A stretch of DNA of 64,000 bases from the NCBI RefSeq assembly GCF_003851545.1, contig NZ_BHVX01000014.1:80925-144924 (forward strand), written 5' to 3'. The DNA comes from Ralstonia sp. SET104 (GTDB taxonomy: Bacteria; Pseudomonadota; Gammaproteobacteria; Burkholderiales; Burkholderiaceae). The notes under the pieces are model-generated. The model made no database searches. It had not been told where the DNA came from and saw only the letters and a program-made list of their open reading frames with translations. A program made the position numbers and the translations under genes. Below, piece after piece: positions 8,666 through 15,950 of this stretch (positions within the stretch are counted from its first letter, which is position 1; each line of letters opens with the position of its first letter).

Positions 8666-8695
8666 TTGAAATTTTATTTCAGTTATGAATACAAT
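8666..8695 (+). promoter_or_regulatory. Sigma-70-type promoter of the H-NS-like gene with overlapping inverted repeat
   Basis: TTGAAA (8666-8671), 18-bp spacer, TACAAT (8690-8695). A perfect inverted repeat TGAAAT-TTT-ATTTCA (8667-8681) overlaps the -35 box and spacer, a likely repressor or autoregulation site. The surrounding DNA is AT-rich, as expected for an H-NS-bound promoter. Confidence 0.6.
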
Positions 8696-8715
8696 TGATC
8701 TAATATCTGATCCAC

Positions 8716-8739
8716 ACCAGACTTCATACCAGACTTTAT
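8716..8739 (+). repeat. Tandem 12-mer in the H-NS-like gene leader
   Basis: ACCAGACTTCAT (8716-8727) is followed directly by ACCAGACTTTAT (8728-8739), one mismatch. It ends next to the AGGAG ribosome site, so it could be a translational operator or a slippage-prone leader. Confidence 0.6.
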
Positions 8740-8750
8740 TAGGAGCGCAT

Positions 8751-9041
8751 ATGGCGACATACAAGGAATTGGTTGCACAAAAGGCCAAACTGGAAGAGCA
8801 GATCGAAACTGCGCGCGCCAAGGAACTGGAAGCGGTTGTCCAGCAAGTGCGGCAGACGGTTGCCGAATATGGCCTGACGGCTGAAGACCTGGGCCTGGCT
8901 CAGCGTCGCGGCCGCCGTGCAGGGGCCAAAGCGCCGGTGCCGGCCAAATATCGCGATCCGAAGACGGGCGCAACGTGGTCCGGTCGTGGCCGAGCCCCGG
9001 CCTGGATCGGCAAGAACCGCGACAAATTCCTGATCGCCTGA
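8751..9041 (+). CDS. H-NS family nucleoid-associated protein
   Basis: 96 aa, the usual size of the short betaproteobacterial H-NS family (BpH3/HvrA-like). Residues about 5-45 are a charged heptad-like coiled coil for oligomerisation; residues about 66-90 carry the DNA-binding motif YRDPKTGATWSGRGRAP, diagnostic of the family's AT-rich minor-groove binding hook. ATG at 8751 has an AGGAG site; an upstream in-frame ATG at 8685 lies inside the predicted promoter region. Followed by a strong hairpin. It probably silences horizontally acquired or AT-rich DNA; targets are unknown. Confidence 0.93.
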   Translation: MATYKELVAQKAKLEEQIETARAKELEAVVQQVRQTVAEYGLTAEDLGLAQRRGRRAGAKAPVPAKYRDPKTGATWSGRGRAPAWIGKNRDKFLIA

Positions 9042-9080
9042 TTTGTCAGGCGCTGCCTGACGCGCGTGTAAGCGCGCACC

Positions 9081-9113
9081 GCAAATGGCCCACCCGCACA
9101 GTGGGCCATTTGC
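9081..9113 (+). terminator. Hairpin terminator after the H-NS-like gene
   Basis: Perfect 13-bp stem (9081-9093 with 9101-9113), 7-nt loop. The following T-run is weak, so efficiency is uncertain. Confidence 0.7.
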
Positions 9114-9151
9114 ATTGGCGTGTGCGATGGTCGTTCCTGTATAACAACGGC

Positions 9152-9880
9152 ATGACGCTCCGCCTGCCCAAATACCTCGAACTGGCCGACCGCATTCGGC
9201 TCGACATCCTGCACGGAACCCTGTCGGCCGGCAGCATCGCGCCCAGCGAAAACGAAGTTGCCCAGCGCTACGGCGTATCCCGTTTGACGGCGCGCCGCAC
9301 GCTGAACGAGCTGGCAGCGCGCGGGTTGCTCAAGCGCTCGCGCGGGCAGCGCAGCGTGGTGCTCGATCGCGTGGGGCCGCATCGGCCGGTTCTTTATGCG
9401 CCGGGCCAGTCCGACGCGGCGCTGGAATACGTGCCAGGCGCCGTCTATACGGTCAGTGCATTTCGACTTGAGCCGGCCGACGAAATCGTAGCCGCCGCGC
9501 TTGACGTGGCGGTTGGTGCGCAGGTGGCGTTTGTCGAGCGCCGCGCCCAGGTGGAAGGGCAACCCATCATGCTGCTGCGTACGTGGCTGACATCAAGGCT
9601 GGCAGCGATGCTTGAGGCGCGCGACTTTGAAGATCGTCTGTTCGTACAGGTCTTTCAGCGCGCCAACCTGACCATCGCGTGCTCGCGCGAGGCGCCGCTG
9701 GCCTGCGTGGCCGACGCCCACCAGGCCGCCCAGCTTGGCCTGGAAGCGGGCGTGCCGCTGGCGCGTGTGCGCCGCATCGGCTATAGCGTGGCCGACGTGC
9801 CGATCTCCCTCACCTACTGCGATTTTTCCCCTGAACGCTATACGCGCGAAGTCGACATCCGCGTGCTGCAAAACGACTAG
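9152..9880 (+). CDS. GntR/HutC-family transcriptional regulator
   Basis: 242 aa. Residues about 5-75 form the GntR winged helix (PSENEVAQRYGVSRLTARRTLNELAARG broken here only by description), with the typical SRLTARR recognition helix. Residues about 95-240 are a UTRA effector domain, ending in the usual SxxY-CDF pattern (TYCDFSPERY), as in HutC, PhnF and FarR. ATG at 9152 follows the preceding terminator by only 38 bp and lacks a clear ribosome site, so the message may be nearly leaderless; a TATAAC box sits just upstream at about 9140. It could control the downstream porin gene or the sugar-acid operon, but no operator links them convincingly. Confidence 0.9.
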   Translation: MTLRLPKYLELADRIRLDILHGTLSAGSIAPSENEVAQRYGVSRLTARRTLNELAARGLLKRSRGQRSVVLDRVGPHRPVLYAPGQSDAALEYVPGAVYTVSAFRLEPADEIVAAALDVAVGAQVAFVERRAQVEGQPIMLLRTWLTSRLAAMLEARDFEDRLFVQVFQRANLTIACSREAPLACVADAHQAAQLGLEAGVPLARVRRIGYSVADVPISLTYCDFSPERYTREVDIRVLQND

Positions 9881-9945
9881 AAGCACACTGCGCCAGTCCG
9901 GTGCAGAAACGGCGCCACACACCCCGCAATGGGGACTTGTCCGTC

Positions 9946-9954
9946 CAGTGTATT
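9946..9954. repeat. CAGTGTATT direct repeat, upstream copy
   Basis: CAGTGTATT at 9946-9954 recurs at 10016-10024, where its end overlaps the -24 element of the porin sigma-54 promoter; separation is 70 bp. Possibly an activator site; short enough to be chance. Confidence 0.3.
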
Positions 9955-10023
9955 CAAGCTAGTCTGCGCCCCTTCCCAAGAAAACGTATTCATTTGTGAA
10001 GCGACGCTTTGCCGACAGTGTAT

Positions 10024-10038
10024 TGGCACGGCTGTTGC
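10024..10038 (+). promoter_or_regulatory. Sigma-54 (RpoN) promoter of the porin gene
   Basis: TGGCACG (10024-10030), four bases, TTGC (10035-10038): GG and GC are separated by exactly 10 bp, matching the RpoN consensus without mismatch. The start codon lies about 100 bp downstream. RpoN promoters need an enhancer-binding activator, which is not in the window. Confidence 0.85.
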
Positions 10039-10139
10039 GTTCAGCGCGCCATCTCAGCGGGGCGGGTTGAGCCACCCGTCGCCATCAAGCTGATTCAATC
10101 GATTCAACACATCGGAACGACAAGAGGGAGAAATCAATA

Positions 10140-11201
10140 ATGCAATTCAAGCGACGTTTTACGCTGGCAGTGCTGGCCGCTGCCGCTGGTCTGAGCGCAG
10201 GTGCGGCGCAGGCCCAGTCGTCCGTGACGCTGTACGGCCAGGTGGATGCCTGGGCGGGCGCCACCAAGAACCTGGGCCAGGACCGCGCCTGGGGCGTCAA
10301 CTCGGGCGGCATGTCGACGTCGTACTGGGGCCTGAAAGGCAATGAAGATCTGGGCAACGGCCTGAAGGCGATCTTTACGCTGGAAGCGTTCTTCCGCCCT
10401 GATACGGGCAAATCGGGCCGCTTTGATGGCGACCATTTCTTCGCGCGTAATTCGTTTGTCGGCCTGCAGTCGAACACCTGGGGCTCGATCAAGCTTGGCC
10501 GCAACACGCCGCCGTACTTCGTTTCGACGATCCTGTTTAATCCGTTCATCGACTCGTACACCTTCTCGCCGATGGTGTTCCACACCTACCTTGGCAACGG
10601 CCGTACGGGCGCTGCGGGCATTTCGGGCCTGGTGGGCGATTCGGGCTGGGACAACTCGATCATGTATTCCACGCCGGACATGGGCGGCCTGACGGCCAAC
10701 CTGATCTACGGCGCTGGCGAGCAGGCTGGCCACAACGGTCAGAACAAGTGGGGCGGCAGCCTGCTGTATTTCCGCGGCAACTTTGCAGCCACAGCGGCGT
10801 TTCAGCAGGTGCGCTACGACGGCGCGCCGGGTGACCTGAACAGCCTGGTGGCGGGCTTCTCGCGCCAGACGGCGGGGCAACTGGGCGCCACGTACGACTT
10901 TGGCGTGGTCAAGCTGTACGGCCAATACCAGTACATCAAGAACACGATCAGCACGGGCGATGCGAAGAGCAATGGCGGCCAGTTGGGTGTGTCGATTCCG
11001 GTGGGCCCGGGTGCAGTGCTGGCGTCGTATGCCTACACCAAGACCTCGGGCGCGGCGGATGTGAAGCGCAACACGTGGGCGGTGGGCTACGACTATTCGC
11101 TTTCCAAGCGCACCGATGTGTATGCGGCGTACTTCCGCGACAAGGTGTCGGACCTGTCGACCGCCGATACCTTCGGCGTTGGCATTCGCGCAAAGTTCTA
11201 A
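10140..11201 (+). CDS. Outer-membrane porin (Gram-negative porin, OmpC-like)
   Basis: 353 aa with an N-terminal signal peptide of about 22 residues (cleavage after AQA), then SSVTLYGQVDAW, the standard start of burkholderial trimeric porins. Many alternating Gly/aromatic beta strands follow, and the protein ends in Phe (GIRAKF), the beta-barrel assembly signal. It would form a general or substrate-selective channel in the outer membrane. The AGGGAG ribosome site precedes the ATG. Transcription should be RpoN-dependent (promoter at 10024-10038), suggesting nitrogen- or substrate-linked control. Single gene, closed by a terminator at 11266-11295. Confidence 0.93.
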   Translation: MQFKRRFTLAVLAAAAGLSAGAAQAQSSVTLYGQVDAWAGATKNLGQDRAWGVNSGGMSTSYWGLKGNEDLGNGLKAIFTLEAFFRPDTGKSGRFDGDHFFARNSFVGLQSNTWGSIKLGRNTPPYFVSTILFNPFIDSYTFSPMVFHTYLGNGRTGAAGISGLVGDSGWDNSIMYSTPDMGGLTANLIYGAGEQAGHNGQNKWGGSLLYFRGNFAATAAFQQVRYDGAPGDLNSLVAGFSRQTAGQLGATYDFGVVKLYGQYQYIKNTISTGDAKSNGGQLGVSIPVGPGAVLASYAYTKTSGAADVKRNTWAVGYDYSLSKRTDVYAAYFRDKVSDLSTADTFGVGIRAKF

Positions 11202-11265
11202 GTCTTTCGCGATCTGCTTTTCCTTGTCATCGCCCACGTCTCGACAGCGTGGGCGGGTATTTACA

Positions 11266-11295
11266 GCGGCGTCCGGATTCCGGGCGCCGTTTTTT
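11266..11295 (+). terminator. Rho-independent terminator after the porin gene
   Basis: GC-rich stem (11267-11276 with 11280-11289, one G-T pair) followed by TTTTTT at 11290-11295. Confidence 0.85.
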
Positions 11296-11329
11296 GTTGT
11301 GCGAAGAAGAAGCGGGAAAGCGCGGGGCG

Positions 11330-12046
11330 TCAGCCGGTGCGCGCCAGGCGCAGCGGCGGCGAGAGCGACGATGGGAGCTCTGCGCCAATGTGCGGCTGAT
11401 TCAGCAGCATGGCCCCGCGCTGCGTGGCAACGAACACGGCCTCGGTGCGGCTGCGTACTTCCAGCCGGCGATATAGCGCGTTGATATGCGCCTTGGTTGT
11501 CGCCTCTGAAATGCTGAGCATGCGGCTGATGGTTTTGACCGGATGCCCGCGCGATAACAAGACCAGAATCTCATATTGACGCTGCGTCAGGCCGAGCAAT
11601 GCACAATCGTTACTACCATTGGCTGAACCTGCCGCAATGGCTTCAGGCCGGGTCAGCACGATGGACGCCGGCACATAACGGCCGCCGGCGAGCACCAATT
11701 CCAATGCGGCTGCAATTAACTTGCCGGAATAGCTTTTCAGCAGATACGCCGAGACATTCAATTGCATGAGTGCGCGCACATGCGCAGCAGAATCGGTTTC
11801 GCCCAGTACGGCGACGTGTCGGGGATGCGGCTGTTGCAACAGCCGGGAGAGGGCCGGCAGATCGTCGATGCCGGGTAACGGCAGGCCGATCAGGGCCAGT
11901 TCGGCGTCCGCATGCGCCGCGAGGTTCTCAAAAAAGGCTTCGTCCGGCTCAATGCTGACTACTTCAGTAATGGCCGGCAAGGATTGCAACACATGGGTCG
12001 CGCCGGCACGCACCAAAGGGTGTGCCTCTACTACGATTGATTTCAC
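11330..12046 (-). CDS. LuxR/NarL-type regulator with degenerate receiver domain
   Basis: 238 aa from a GTG at 12046 (a weak AGGCGG site precedes it; the open frame begins at 12136). Residues 1-120 resemble a receiver domain, but the acidic pair reads EAH and the phospho-acceptor position is Gly (ALIGLPLPG where LLDL is normal); the conserved Lys survives (AYLLKS). Residues about 150-215 are a LuxR helix-turn-helix (LTQRQYEILVLLSRGHPVKTI, 21 residues shown shorter in practice as LTQRQYEILVLL). It is therefore probably not phosphorylated in the usual way. No sensor kinase is adjacent. It lies between the porin and flgN; the target is unknown. Confidence 0.85.
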   Translation of the reverse strand: MKSIVVEAHPLVRAGATHVLQSLPAITEVVSIEPDEAFFENLAAHADAELALIGLPLPGIDDLPALSRLLQQPHPRHVAVLGETDSAAHVRALMQLNVSAYLLKSYSGKLIAAALELVLAGGRYVPASIVLTRPEAIAAGSANGSNDCALLGLTQRQYEILVLLSRGHPVKTISRMLSISEATTKAHINALYRRLEVRSRTEAVFVATQRGAMLLNQPHIGAELPSSLSPPLRLARTG

Positions 12047-12163
12047 TGCGCCGCCTGTCTGGTTATGGTTTGTTTGCCCATTTCCCGGAATCAGCTTGTC
12101 GCCGCGCCTCTTTGGACCAGTAGGGCCCAAAATCAATGCAGCCGTGCTTGTAGAAATGCTTCT

Positions 12164-12244
12164 GGCGTGCGGTTTCGGTATATTTCCCCGTTCAACCGGC
12201 AGTCACCGCAGTGCGGTGCCACCGGGCCGAAACCTTGGCACGCC
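12164..12244. other. Nested long hairpin, candidate structured RNA leader or repetitive extragenic palindrome
   Basis: A 15-bp arm (12164-12178) pairs with 12227-12244, interrupted only by a 3-nt bulge (12235-12237). Inside, CCGG (12196-12199) can pair with CCGG (12222-12225), and CACCGC (12204-12209) pairs with GCGGTG (12213-12218). No T-run follows on either strand, so it is not a standard terminator. It is 118 bp upstream of the LuxR-type start. Confidence 0.5.
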
Positions 12245-12361
12245 AATCAGGCGCAACTTCCTTCCGGTTTTTCTTGTTTATGTCGCCAGGCGCGGAGGAC
12301 TAATCCCGCCAAAAATCGCAGAATAAATCCCCAGCATGCTTGTTGCACCCATCAATGGGAT

Positions 12362-12379
12362 GTAAACCTTTTTGTTTAC
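12362..12379. promoter_or_regulatory. Operator-like inverted repeat
   Basis: GTAAAC (12362-12367) and GTTTAC (12374-12379) form perfect 6-bp arms around CTTTTT. No downstream gene is close on plus; flgN ends at 12508 on minus. Function unknown. Confidence 0.3.
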
Positions 12380-12507
12380 CCCGATCGGTGGAGCGCTAGA
12401 CCCCTCTATACATAGCAGGATCAGGCAGCAGCAGCTAGCCCCACTTCACGCCCATTGACGTGAGCGTAAAGCGGCGCATTTGTCGCAAGAAAACGCGTTG
12501 TGGTGGC

Positions 12508-12969
12508 TTATTGCGCGACGACCGAGAAGCGCGGCATCGACAGCGGTTGTTTGCCGTCACGGCCGTAAGGTGTGCCGCCGCCGTTGTTGGCGGCGTGCAG
12601 GACGGACAGCGCGTTTTGCGTGGCGCGCAGGCGCAGATCGATCAGGGTGCCGTTGTCGATGTTGCGCTGACGCAGCAGGCGGGCCAGGGCCAGGTTCTCG
12701 TCGAACAGGCGACTGGCGGTTTCATCGGTGCGCAGGTATTTGACCAGCCCGTACGGATCGGCGCCGCCGTGCTGTGCCCACCACAGGCGGCGTTCACGGT
12801 CGGCTTCGGCCAGCGCGGTGAGCTGTTTCTGCTTGGTCTGGGTGATGCGCTCGAGCTCAGCCATGTCGCCATCGCGCAACGCCTGCGCTTCGGCATCCAG
12901 GGTGAGCGTGGCCGCGCGCAGCAGTTCCTGCTCGTCGGCAAGGGTGCGGATCAGCAGTGTGTTGTCCAT
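12508..12969 (-). CDS. flgN: FlgN, type III secretion chaperone for hook-filament junction proteins
   Basis: 153 aa, mainly helical and charged, with the FlgN pattern (LLxALxxExxAL, RRLWWAQ). In known systems FlgN binds FlgK and FlgL in the cytoplasm and delivers them to the export gate. It is 139 bp downstream of flgM, the conserved flgM-flgN order, so both should be expressed from the sigma-28 promoter upstream of flgM as well as from the flgA promoter. Confidence 0.85.
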   Translation of the reverse strand: MDNTLLIRTLADEQELLRAATLTLDAEAQALRDGDMAELERITQTKQKQLTALAEADRERRLWWAQHGGADPYGLVKYLRTDETASRLFDENLALARLLRQRNIDNGTLIDLRLRATQNALSVLHAANNGGGTPYGRDGKQPLSMPRFSVVAQ

Positions 12970-13108
12970 GGTGATGGTGGCTACCTATAAGCGTGGAGCT
13001 TGGGCAGCCGCCGGCTGGCACACCGCCCTGCCGCGATCAGTCGAAGGCTGGAAACCCTCCGACCGGCGGCGTCAGAAAATACAGGGCACGGACGACGGGA
13101 AACCCCCG

Positions 13109-13438
13109 TCAGACCTTCTTGGACTGTGTGGAGAGCAGCGACCGTGCGTCGGAAAGCGCTGCATCGGCGATCTTGCCCGCATCCATCTTGAGCGTGCCGT
13201 TCTGAATGGCGCTGCGAATCTGCTCCACGCGCGCGGCGTTGAAGTCGCCGCTGCCCACTTGGCGCGAGACTTGTTGGACCGACAGCGACGGCGAATCGTC
13301 GTGGCTGCGCGCGGCGCCCGAGGCCGTAGTGGCCGGGGACGAGCCGGTCGCGCGCGCAGACCCGGACAATGCGCCGGACGCAGCATCCTTGGTCGGCGCA
13401 ACGGCCGGTGTGTTGTTCACGATATGGTTGATTTTCAC
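13109..13438 (-). CDS. flgM: FlgM, anti-sigma-28 factor
   Basis: 109 aa starting at a GTG with a GGAG site 6 bp upstream. The N-terminus (MKINHI) and an intrinsically disordered Ala/Ser/Gly-rich half are typical; the C-terminal helices (about 60-105: VARVEQIRSAIQNG, KIADALL-like) bind FliA. FlgM holds FliA inactive until the hook is complete and FlgM is exported. A sigma-28 promoter lies directly upstream (13474-13501), giving the usual feedback. Confidence 0.92.
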   Translation of the reverse strand: MKINHIVNNTPAVAPTKDAASGALSGSARATGSSPATTASGAARSHDDSPSLSVQQVSRQVGSGDFNAARVEQIRSAIQNGTLKMDAGKIADAALSDARSLLSTQSKKV

Positions 13439-13473
13439 GGGTGTCTCCGAAGAGCGCGTTCATCCTATCACCC

Positions 13474-13501
13474 ATATCGGCCAACCCCGGCGCAAACTTT
13501 A
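13474..13501 (-). promoter_or_regulatory. Sigma-28 (FliA) promoter of flgM
   Basis: On the minus strand TAAAGTTT (13501-13494) and GCCGATAT (13481-13474) match the FliA consensus TAAAGTTT-N11-GCCGATAA with one mismatch, but with a 12-bp instead of 11-bp gap. The longer spacer may weaken it relative to fliC. Confidence 0.75.
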
Positions 13502-13560
13502 GCGGCAGGTATCGATAACACATCACAGTGTGAAAGTGATCAATCGTTATCAATCTCGTC

Positions 13561-14418
13561 TTAAAACTGGATCGCCACGACGCCCACAGACTGTGCAATG
13601 CCAGAGACGACGTTGCCATTGGCAGTGCGCACCTGCGCGACTTGGCCCACGGCAGCCTGGTTCAGCGCCCGGCCATCGCTGCTGACCTGAAAGCCGCCGC
13701 CCTCGGCGATGAGCTTAACGGTCTGGCCTGCCTGCACGGCAATGGGTAGGCGCAGGCTTTCGGCGCGCAGCGGCTGGCTGGCGGCCACGCTGGTGAGCAG
13801 CACACGCCCCACCACATCGGCCGGTTGCTGCACGACCGAGGCCGGCAGCATCGACAGATCGCCCGTACGGGCTTCCAGATCACCCATATCCAGCGTCTTG
13901 CCCGGCGGCAACTGGTGCGAGGCAACGTAATACGTCCCCGTGATTTGAATCGTGGCCGGCACCCACGCCGCCCAGGCGTGTGGCGAGCGGCAGCGCACGC
14001 CCACTTGTATACGGCCGCGCAGGCGGTTGGCCGCTGGCAGCATCAGGTCGATCTGGTCGCAGGGCTGGTTGGCCACGCGGGCATCGACGGGGCCGACTTC
14101 GACCGATGCACGTGGCGTACCCGTCTCATTCGTGCCGCCCAGAATGTCCAACTGTGATTGCAGTTGTTGCTGGATCTGCATCTGGATGGCGCTCGGCCCC
14201 TGGATGGTCGTGGGCTGCATCGGCTGCTGCGCGGCTTGGGCCGGCGGGTAGCCAACGCGCATCATGCCCTGGGCGTGCGCCAGGATCGGGTGCGCCAGGC
14301 TTGCCAGCAGACCCAGCGCCAGGATCAACAGCAGCTTGCGCTGGCGCCCAGCCAGCGGCGTGGCCGTGGCGGCAGGTCGGATCGGGTGGTGGGCGCTGCG
14401 CGCAAACCGCGTGGACAT
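13561..14418 (-). CDS. flgA: FlgA, P-ring assembly chaperone
   Basis: 285 aa. ATG at 14418 has an AAGGGG site 7 bp upstream; an ATG at 14433 would add 5 residues. An N-region of about 30 residues precedes a hydrophobic core and a cleavage site after AHA (about residue 49), so export to the periplasm by Sec. The C-terminal half holds the SAF/ChapFlgA domain (PPGKTLDMGDLEARTGDLS in part, ending GVVAIQF). Known role: assists FlgI polymerisation into the P ring. It is divergent from flgB and heads a likely flgA-flgM-flgN unit. The Gln/Met-rich linker at about 60-90 is unusual but seen in related species. Confidence 0.9.
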   Translation of the reverse strand: MSTRFARSAHHPIRPAATATPLAGRQRKLLLILALGLLASLAHPILAHAQGMMRVGYPPAQAAQQPMQPTTIQGPSAIQMQIQQQLQSQLDILGGTNETGTPRASVEVGPVDARVANQPCDQIDLMLPAANRLRGRIQVGVRCRSPHAWAAWVPATIQITGTYYVASHQLPPGKTLDMGDLEARTGDLSMLPASVVQQPADVVGRVLLTSVAASQPLRAESLRLPIAVQAGQTVKLIAEGGGFQVSSDGRALNQAAVGQVAQVRTANGNVVSGIAQSVGVVAIQF

Positions 14419-14860
14419 GGAAAGCCCCTTCATCAAATGTCCGGTGAAGTGTAGCCACGCGTGCGCGAGCGCCAAATGCGGAAATGTCGGCCAATCCCCC
14501 CCTTATTCGGACGAATGGTCTTGCACACCGGCCCCTAGACTTTGCAACGTGGTGAAGTCCCTGGCGTTGTGCGGCTGTTGTGCAGTTTCAGGCCGTGCAG
14601 CCTGCCCCGGTAGACGGCGAGGTTGCCCATTCTTCAGCCGGTTGCCGGATTCGCAGACAGGTCTTTTCCACTGAGGTTGCATGACGGCAACTCAGCATGA
14701 CAGCGGTTCAGCGGTTTTGGAGACGGCATCAGCGGTTTTGAAGGGGCCGCTGGTGCCGGGTTCTCCGGCCCAAGAGAACACGCAATACAAACGCAGTACA
14801 GAACGCAACCCCGGCGGATGGCAACCCTAACCAGGGCGCCACGCGCAAGGAATGACAGAC
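14419..14860. other. 442-bp divergent flgA/flgB control region
   Basis: No gene supported. The main feature is a set of CAGCGGTT direct repeats (14701-14740) about 120-160 bp before flgB. I see no sigma-28 or RpoN promoter; class II genes in this genus are expected to use sigma-70 plus FlhDC, whose sites I could not recognise with confidence. Confidence 0.6.
14701..14740. repeat. CAGCGGTT direct repeats upstream of flgB
   Basis: CAGCGGTT occurs at 14701-14708, 14709-14716 and 14730-14737. The longer unit TCAGCGGTTTTG (14708-14719, 14729-14740) repeats with a 21-bp period, two helical turns, consistent with an activator array at a flagellar promoter. Confidence 0.6.
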
Positions 14861-15316
14861 ATGGTCGACAAGCTGGATCAGTTGTTCGGTTTTCAGGAGC
14901 AGGCGCTGCACTTGCGCTCGCAGCGGCACCAGATCCTGGCCTCGAACATCGCCAACGCCGATACGCCGAACTACAAGGCGCGCGACTTCGATTTTCAGTC
15001 GGCGCTGCAGAAGGCGGTCGGCCAGCAAAGCGGTAACAGCCTGCCGATGACGGCAACGGCTGCAGGCCACCTGACGGTGGACGGCGCACCAGCCGGCGAT
15101 GTGTCGCTGATGCAGGCATCGCTGTCCCAGCAGACCAAGGCGCTGCAGGGCGAGGTGCAGTACCGCACCTCGCAGCAGCCGTCCATTGATGGCAACACGG
15201 TGGATATGGATGGCGAGCGCATGCGCTTTGCCGATAACACCGTGCGCTACGAGGCCGATCTGAGCATCGTGACGCAGAAGATCAAGTCGATGCTGGCGGC
15301 CATTCAGAACAGCTAG
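14861..15316 (+). CDS. flgB: FlgB, proximal rod protein
   Basis: 151 aa. The second ATG (14861) is preferred: AAGGA lies 10 bp upstream and the protein then begins MVDKLDQLF, as in homologues; the ATG at 14852 is too close to the site. The rod/hook signature NIANADTPNYKARD is at about residues 31-44. FlgB forms the base of the rod, next to FliE and FliF. First gene of flgBCDEFGHIJ. Confidence 0.92.
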   Translation: MVDKLDQLFGFQEQALHLRSQRHQILASNIANADTPNYKARDFDFQSALQKAVGQQSGNSLPMTATAAGHLTVDGAPAGDVSLMQASLSQQTKALQGEVQYRTSQQPSIDGNTVDMDGERMRFADNTVRYEADLSIVTQKIKSMLAAIQNS

Positions 15317-15514
15317 CGCGACGTCGCAAGAACAACGAGAGCAGCAGACAGGCATTAAGACGACCGCGCAGCAATCACGCGCGGCGAAAGAGGGGCGGGA
15401 ACTGTGTGGCGCTCCGGGCCGGGAAACATTGGTCCGGAGCAAGCCGCCATGCAGAACAACCGGATCGGTCCGGCAGCAGTGCCGGCAACAGTGTTTGAAG
15501 ACATCGGAATCAAC

Positions 15515-15922
15515 ATGTCGCTATTCAAGGTGATGGATGTAGCGGGCAGCGCGCTCACCGCGCAATCCAAGCGCATGAACGTGGTCGCCTCCAACCTGGC
15601 CAACGCCGAAAGCGTGACCGGCCCGGACGGCAAGGCGTACCGCGCCAAGCAGGTGGTGTTCTCACCCGTGCAGGAGTCTGACGACTACGCCACCGGCGTG
15701 TCGGTCGACCGCGTGGTGGAAGACACCGTCACCCCCATGAAGCGCATGCACCAGCCGGGCAACCCGCTGGCCGATGCTGACGGCTACGTGACGATGCCGA
15801 ACGTCGACGTGGTGGACGAAATGGTCAACATGATTTCTGCGTCGCGCTCGTATCAGGCCAATGTGGAAGTCGCCAACACCACAAAGACGATGGCCTCCAA
15901 GGCTCTGACCCTGGGCCAGTAA
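15515..15922 (+). CDS. flgC: FlgC, proximal rod protein
   Basis: 135 aa, normal length. N-terminal [11 protein letters not shown] motif and C-terminal [19 protein letters not shown] helix, the coiled-coil ends that pack the axial rod. Start MSLFKVMD at 15515 fits homologues; the frame is open further upstream, but that part is not conserved-looking. The 198-bp flgB-flgC gap is longer than usual for this operon and contains a short GC-rich dyad, but no gene. Confidence 0.92.
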   Translation: MSLFKVMDVAGSALTAQSKRMNVVASNLANAESVTGPDGKAYRAKQVVFSPVQESDDYATGVSVDRVVEDTVTPMKRMHQPGNPLADADGYVTMPNVDVVDEMVNMISASRSYQANVEVANTTKTMASKALTLGQ

Positions 15923-15950
15923 GCGGCATCATTCCCAGCGAGACACGAAC

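Larger units (their letters stand above)
8269..8750. other. 482-bp divergent intergenic region before the H-NS-like gene
   Basis: No gene supported. It contains three helically phased GGTGCAAT repeats (8348-8377), a sigma-70-type promoter (8666-8695) overlapped by an inverted repeat, and a tandem 12-mer (8716-8739) next to the ribosome site of the H-NS-like gene. Confidence 0.7.
12047..12507. other. 461-bp intergenic region between the LuxR-type gene and flgN
   Basis: No gene supported. It holds a long, nested dyad at 12164-12244 and a perfect 6-bp inverted repeat GTAAAC-CTTTTT-GTTTAC at 12362-12379. The promoter of the LuxR-type gene should lie here but is not obvious. Confidence 0.6.

Noticed and set aside
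14550..14590. RpoN promoter upstream of flgB
   Set aside because: GG and GC are 9 bp apart and the boxes are poor.
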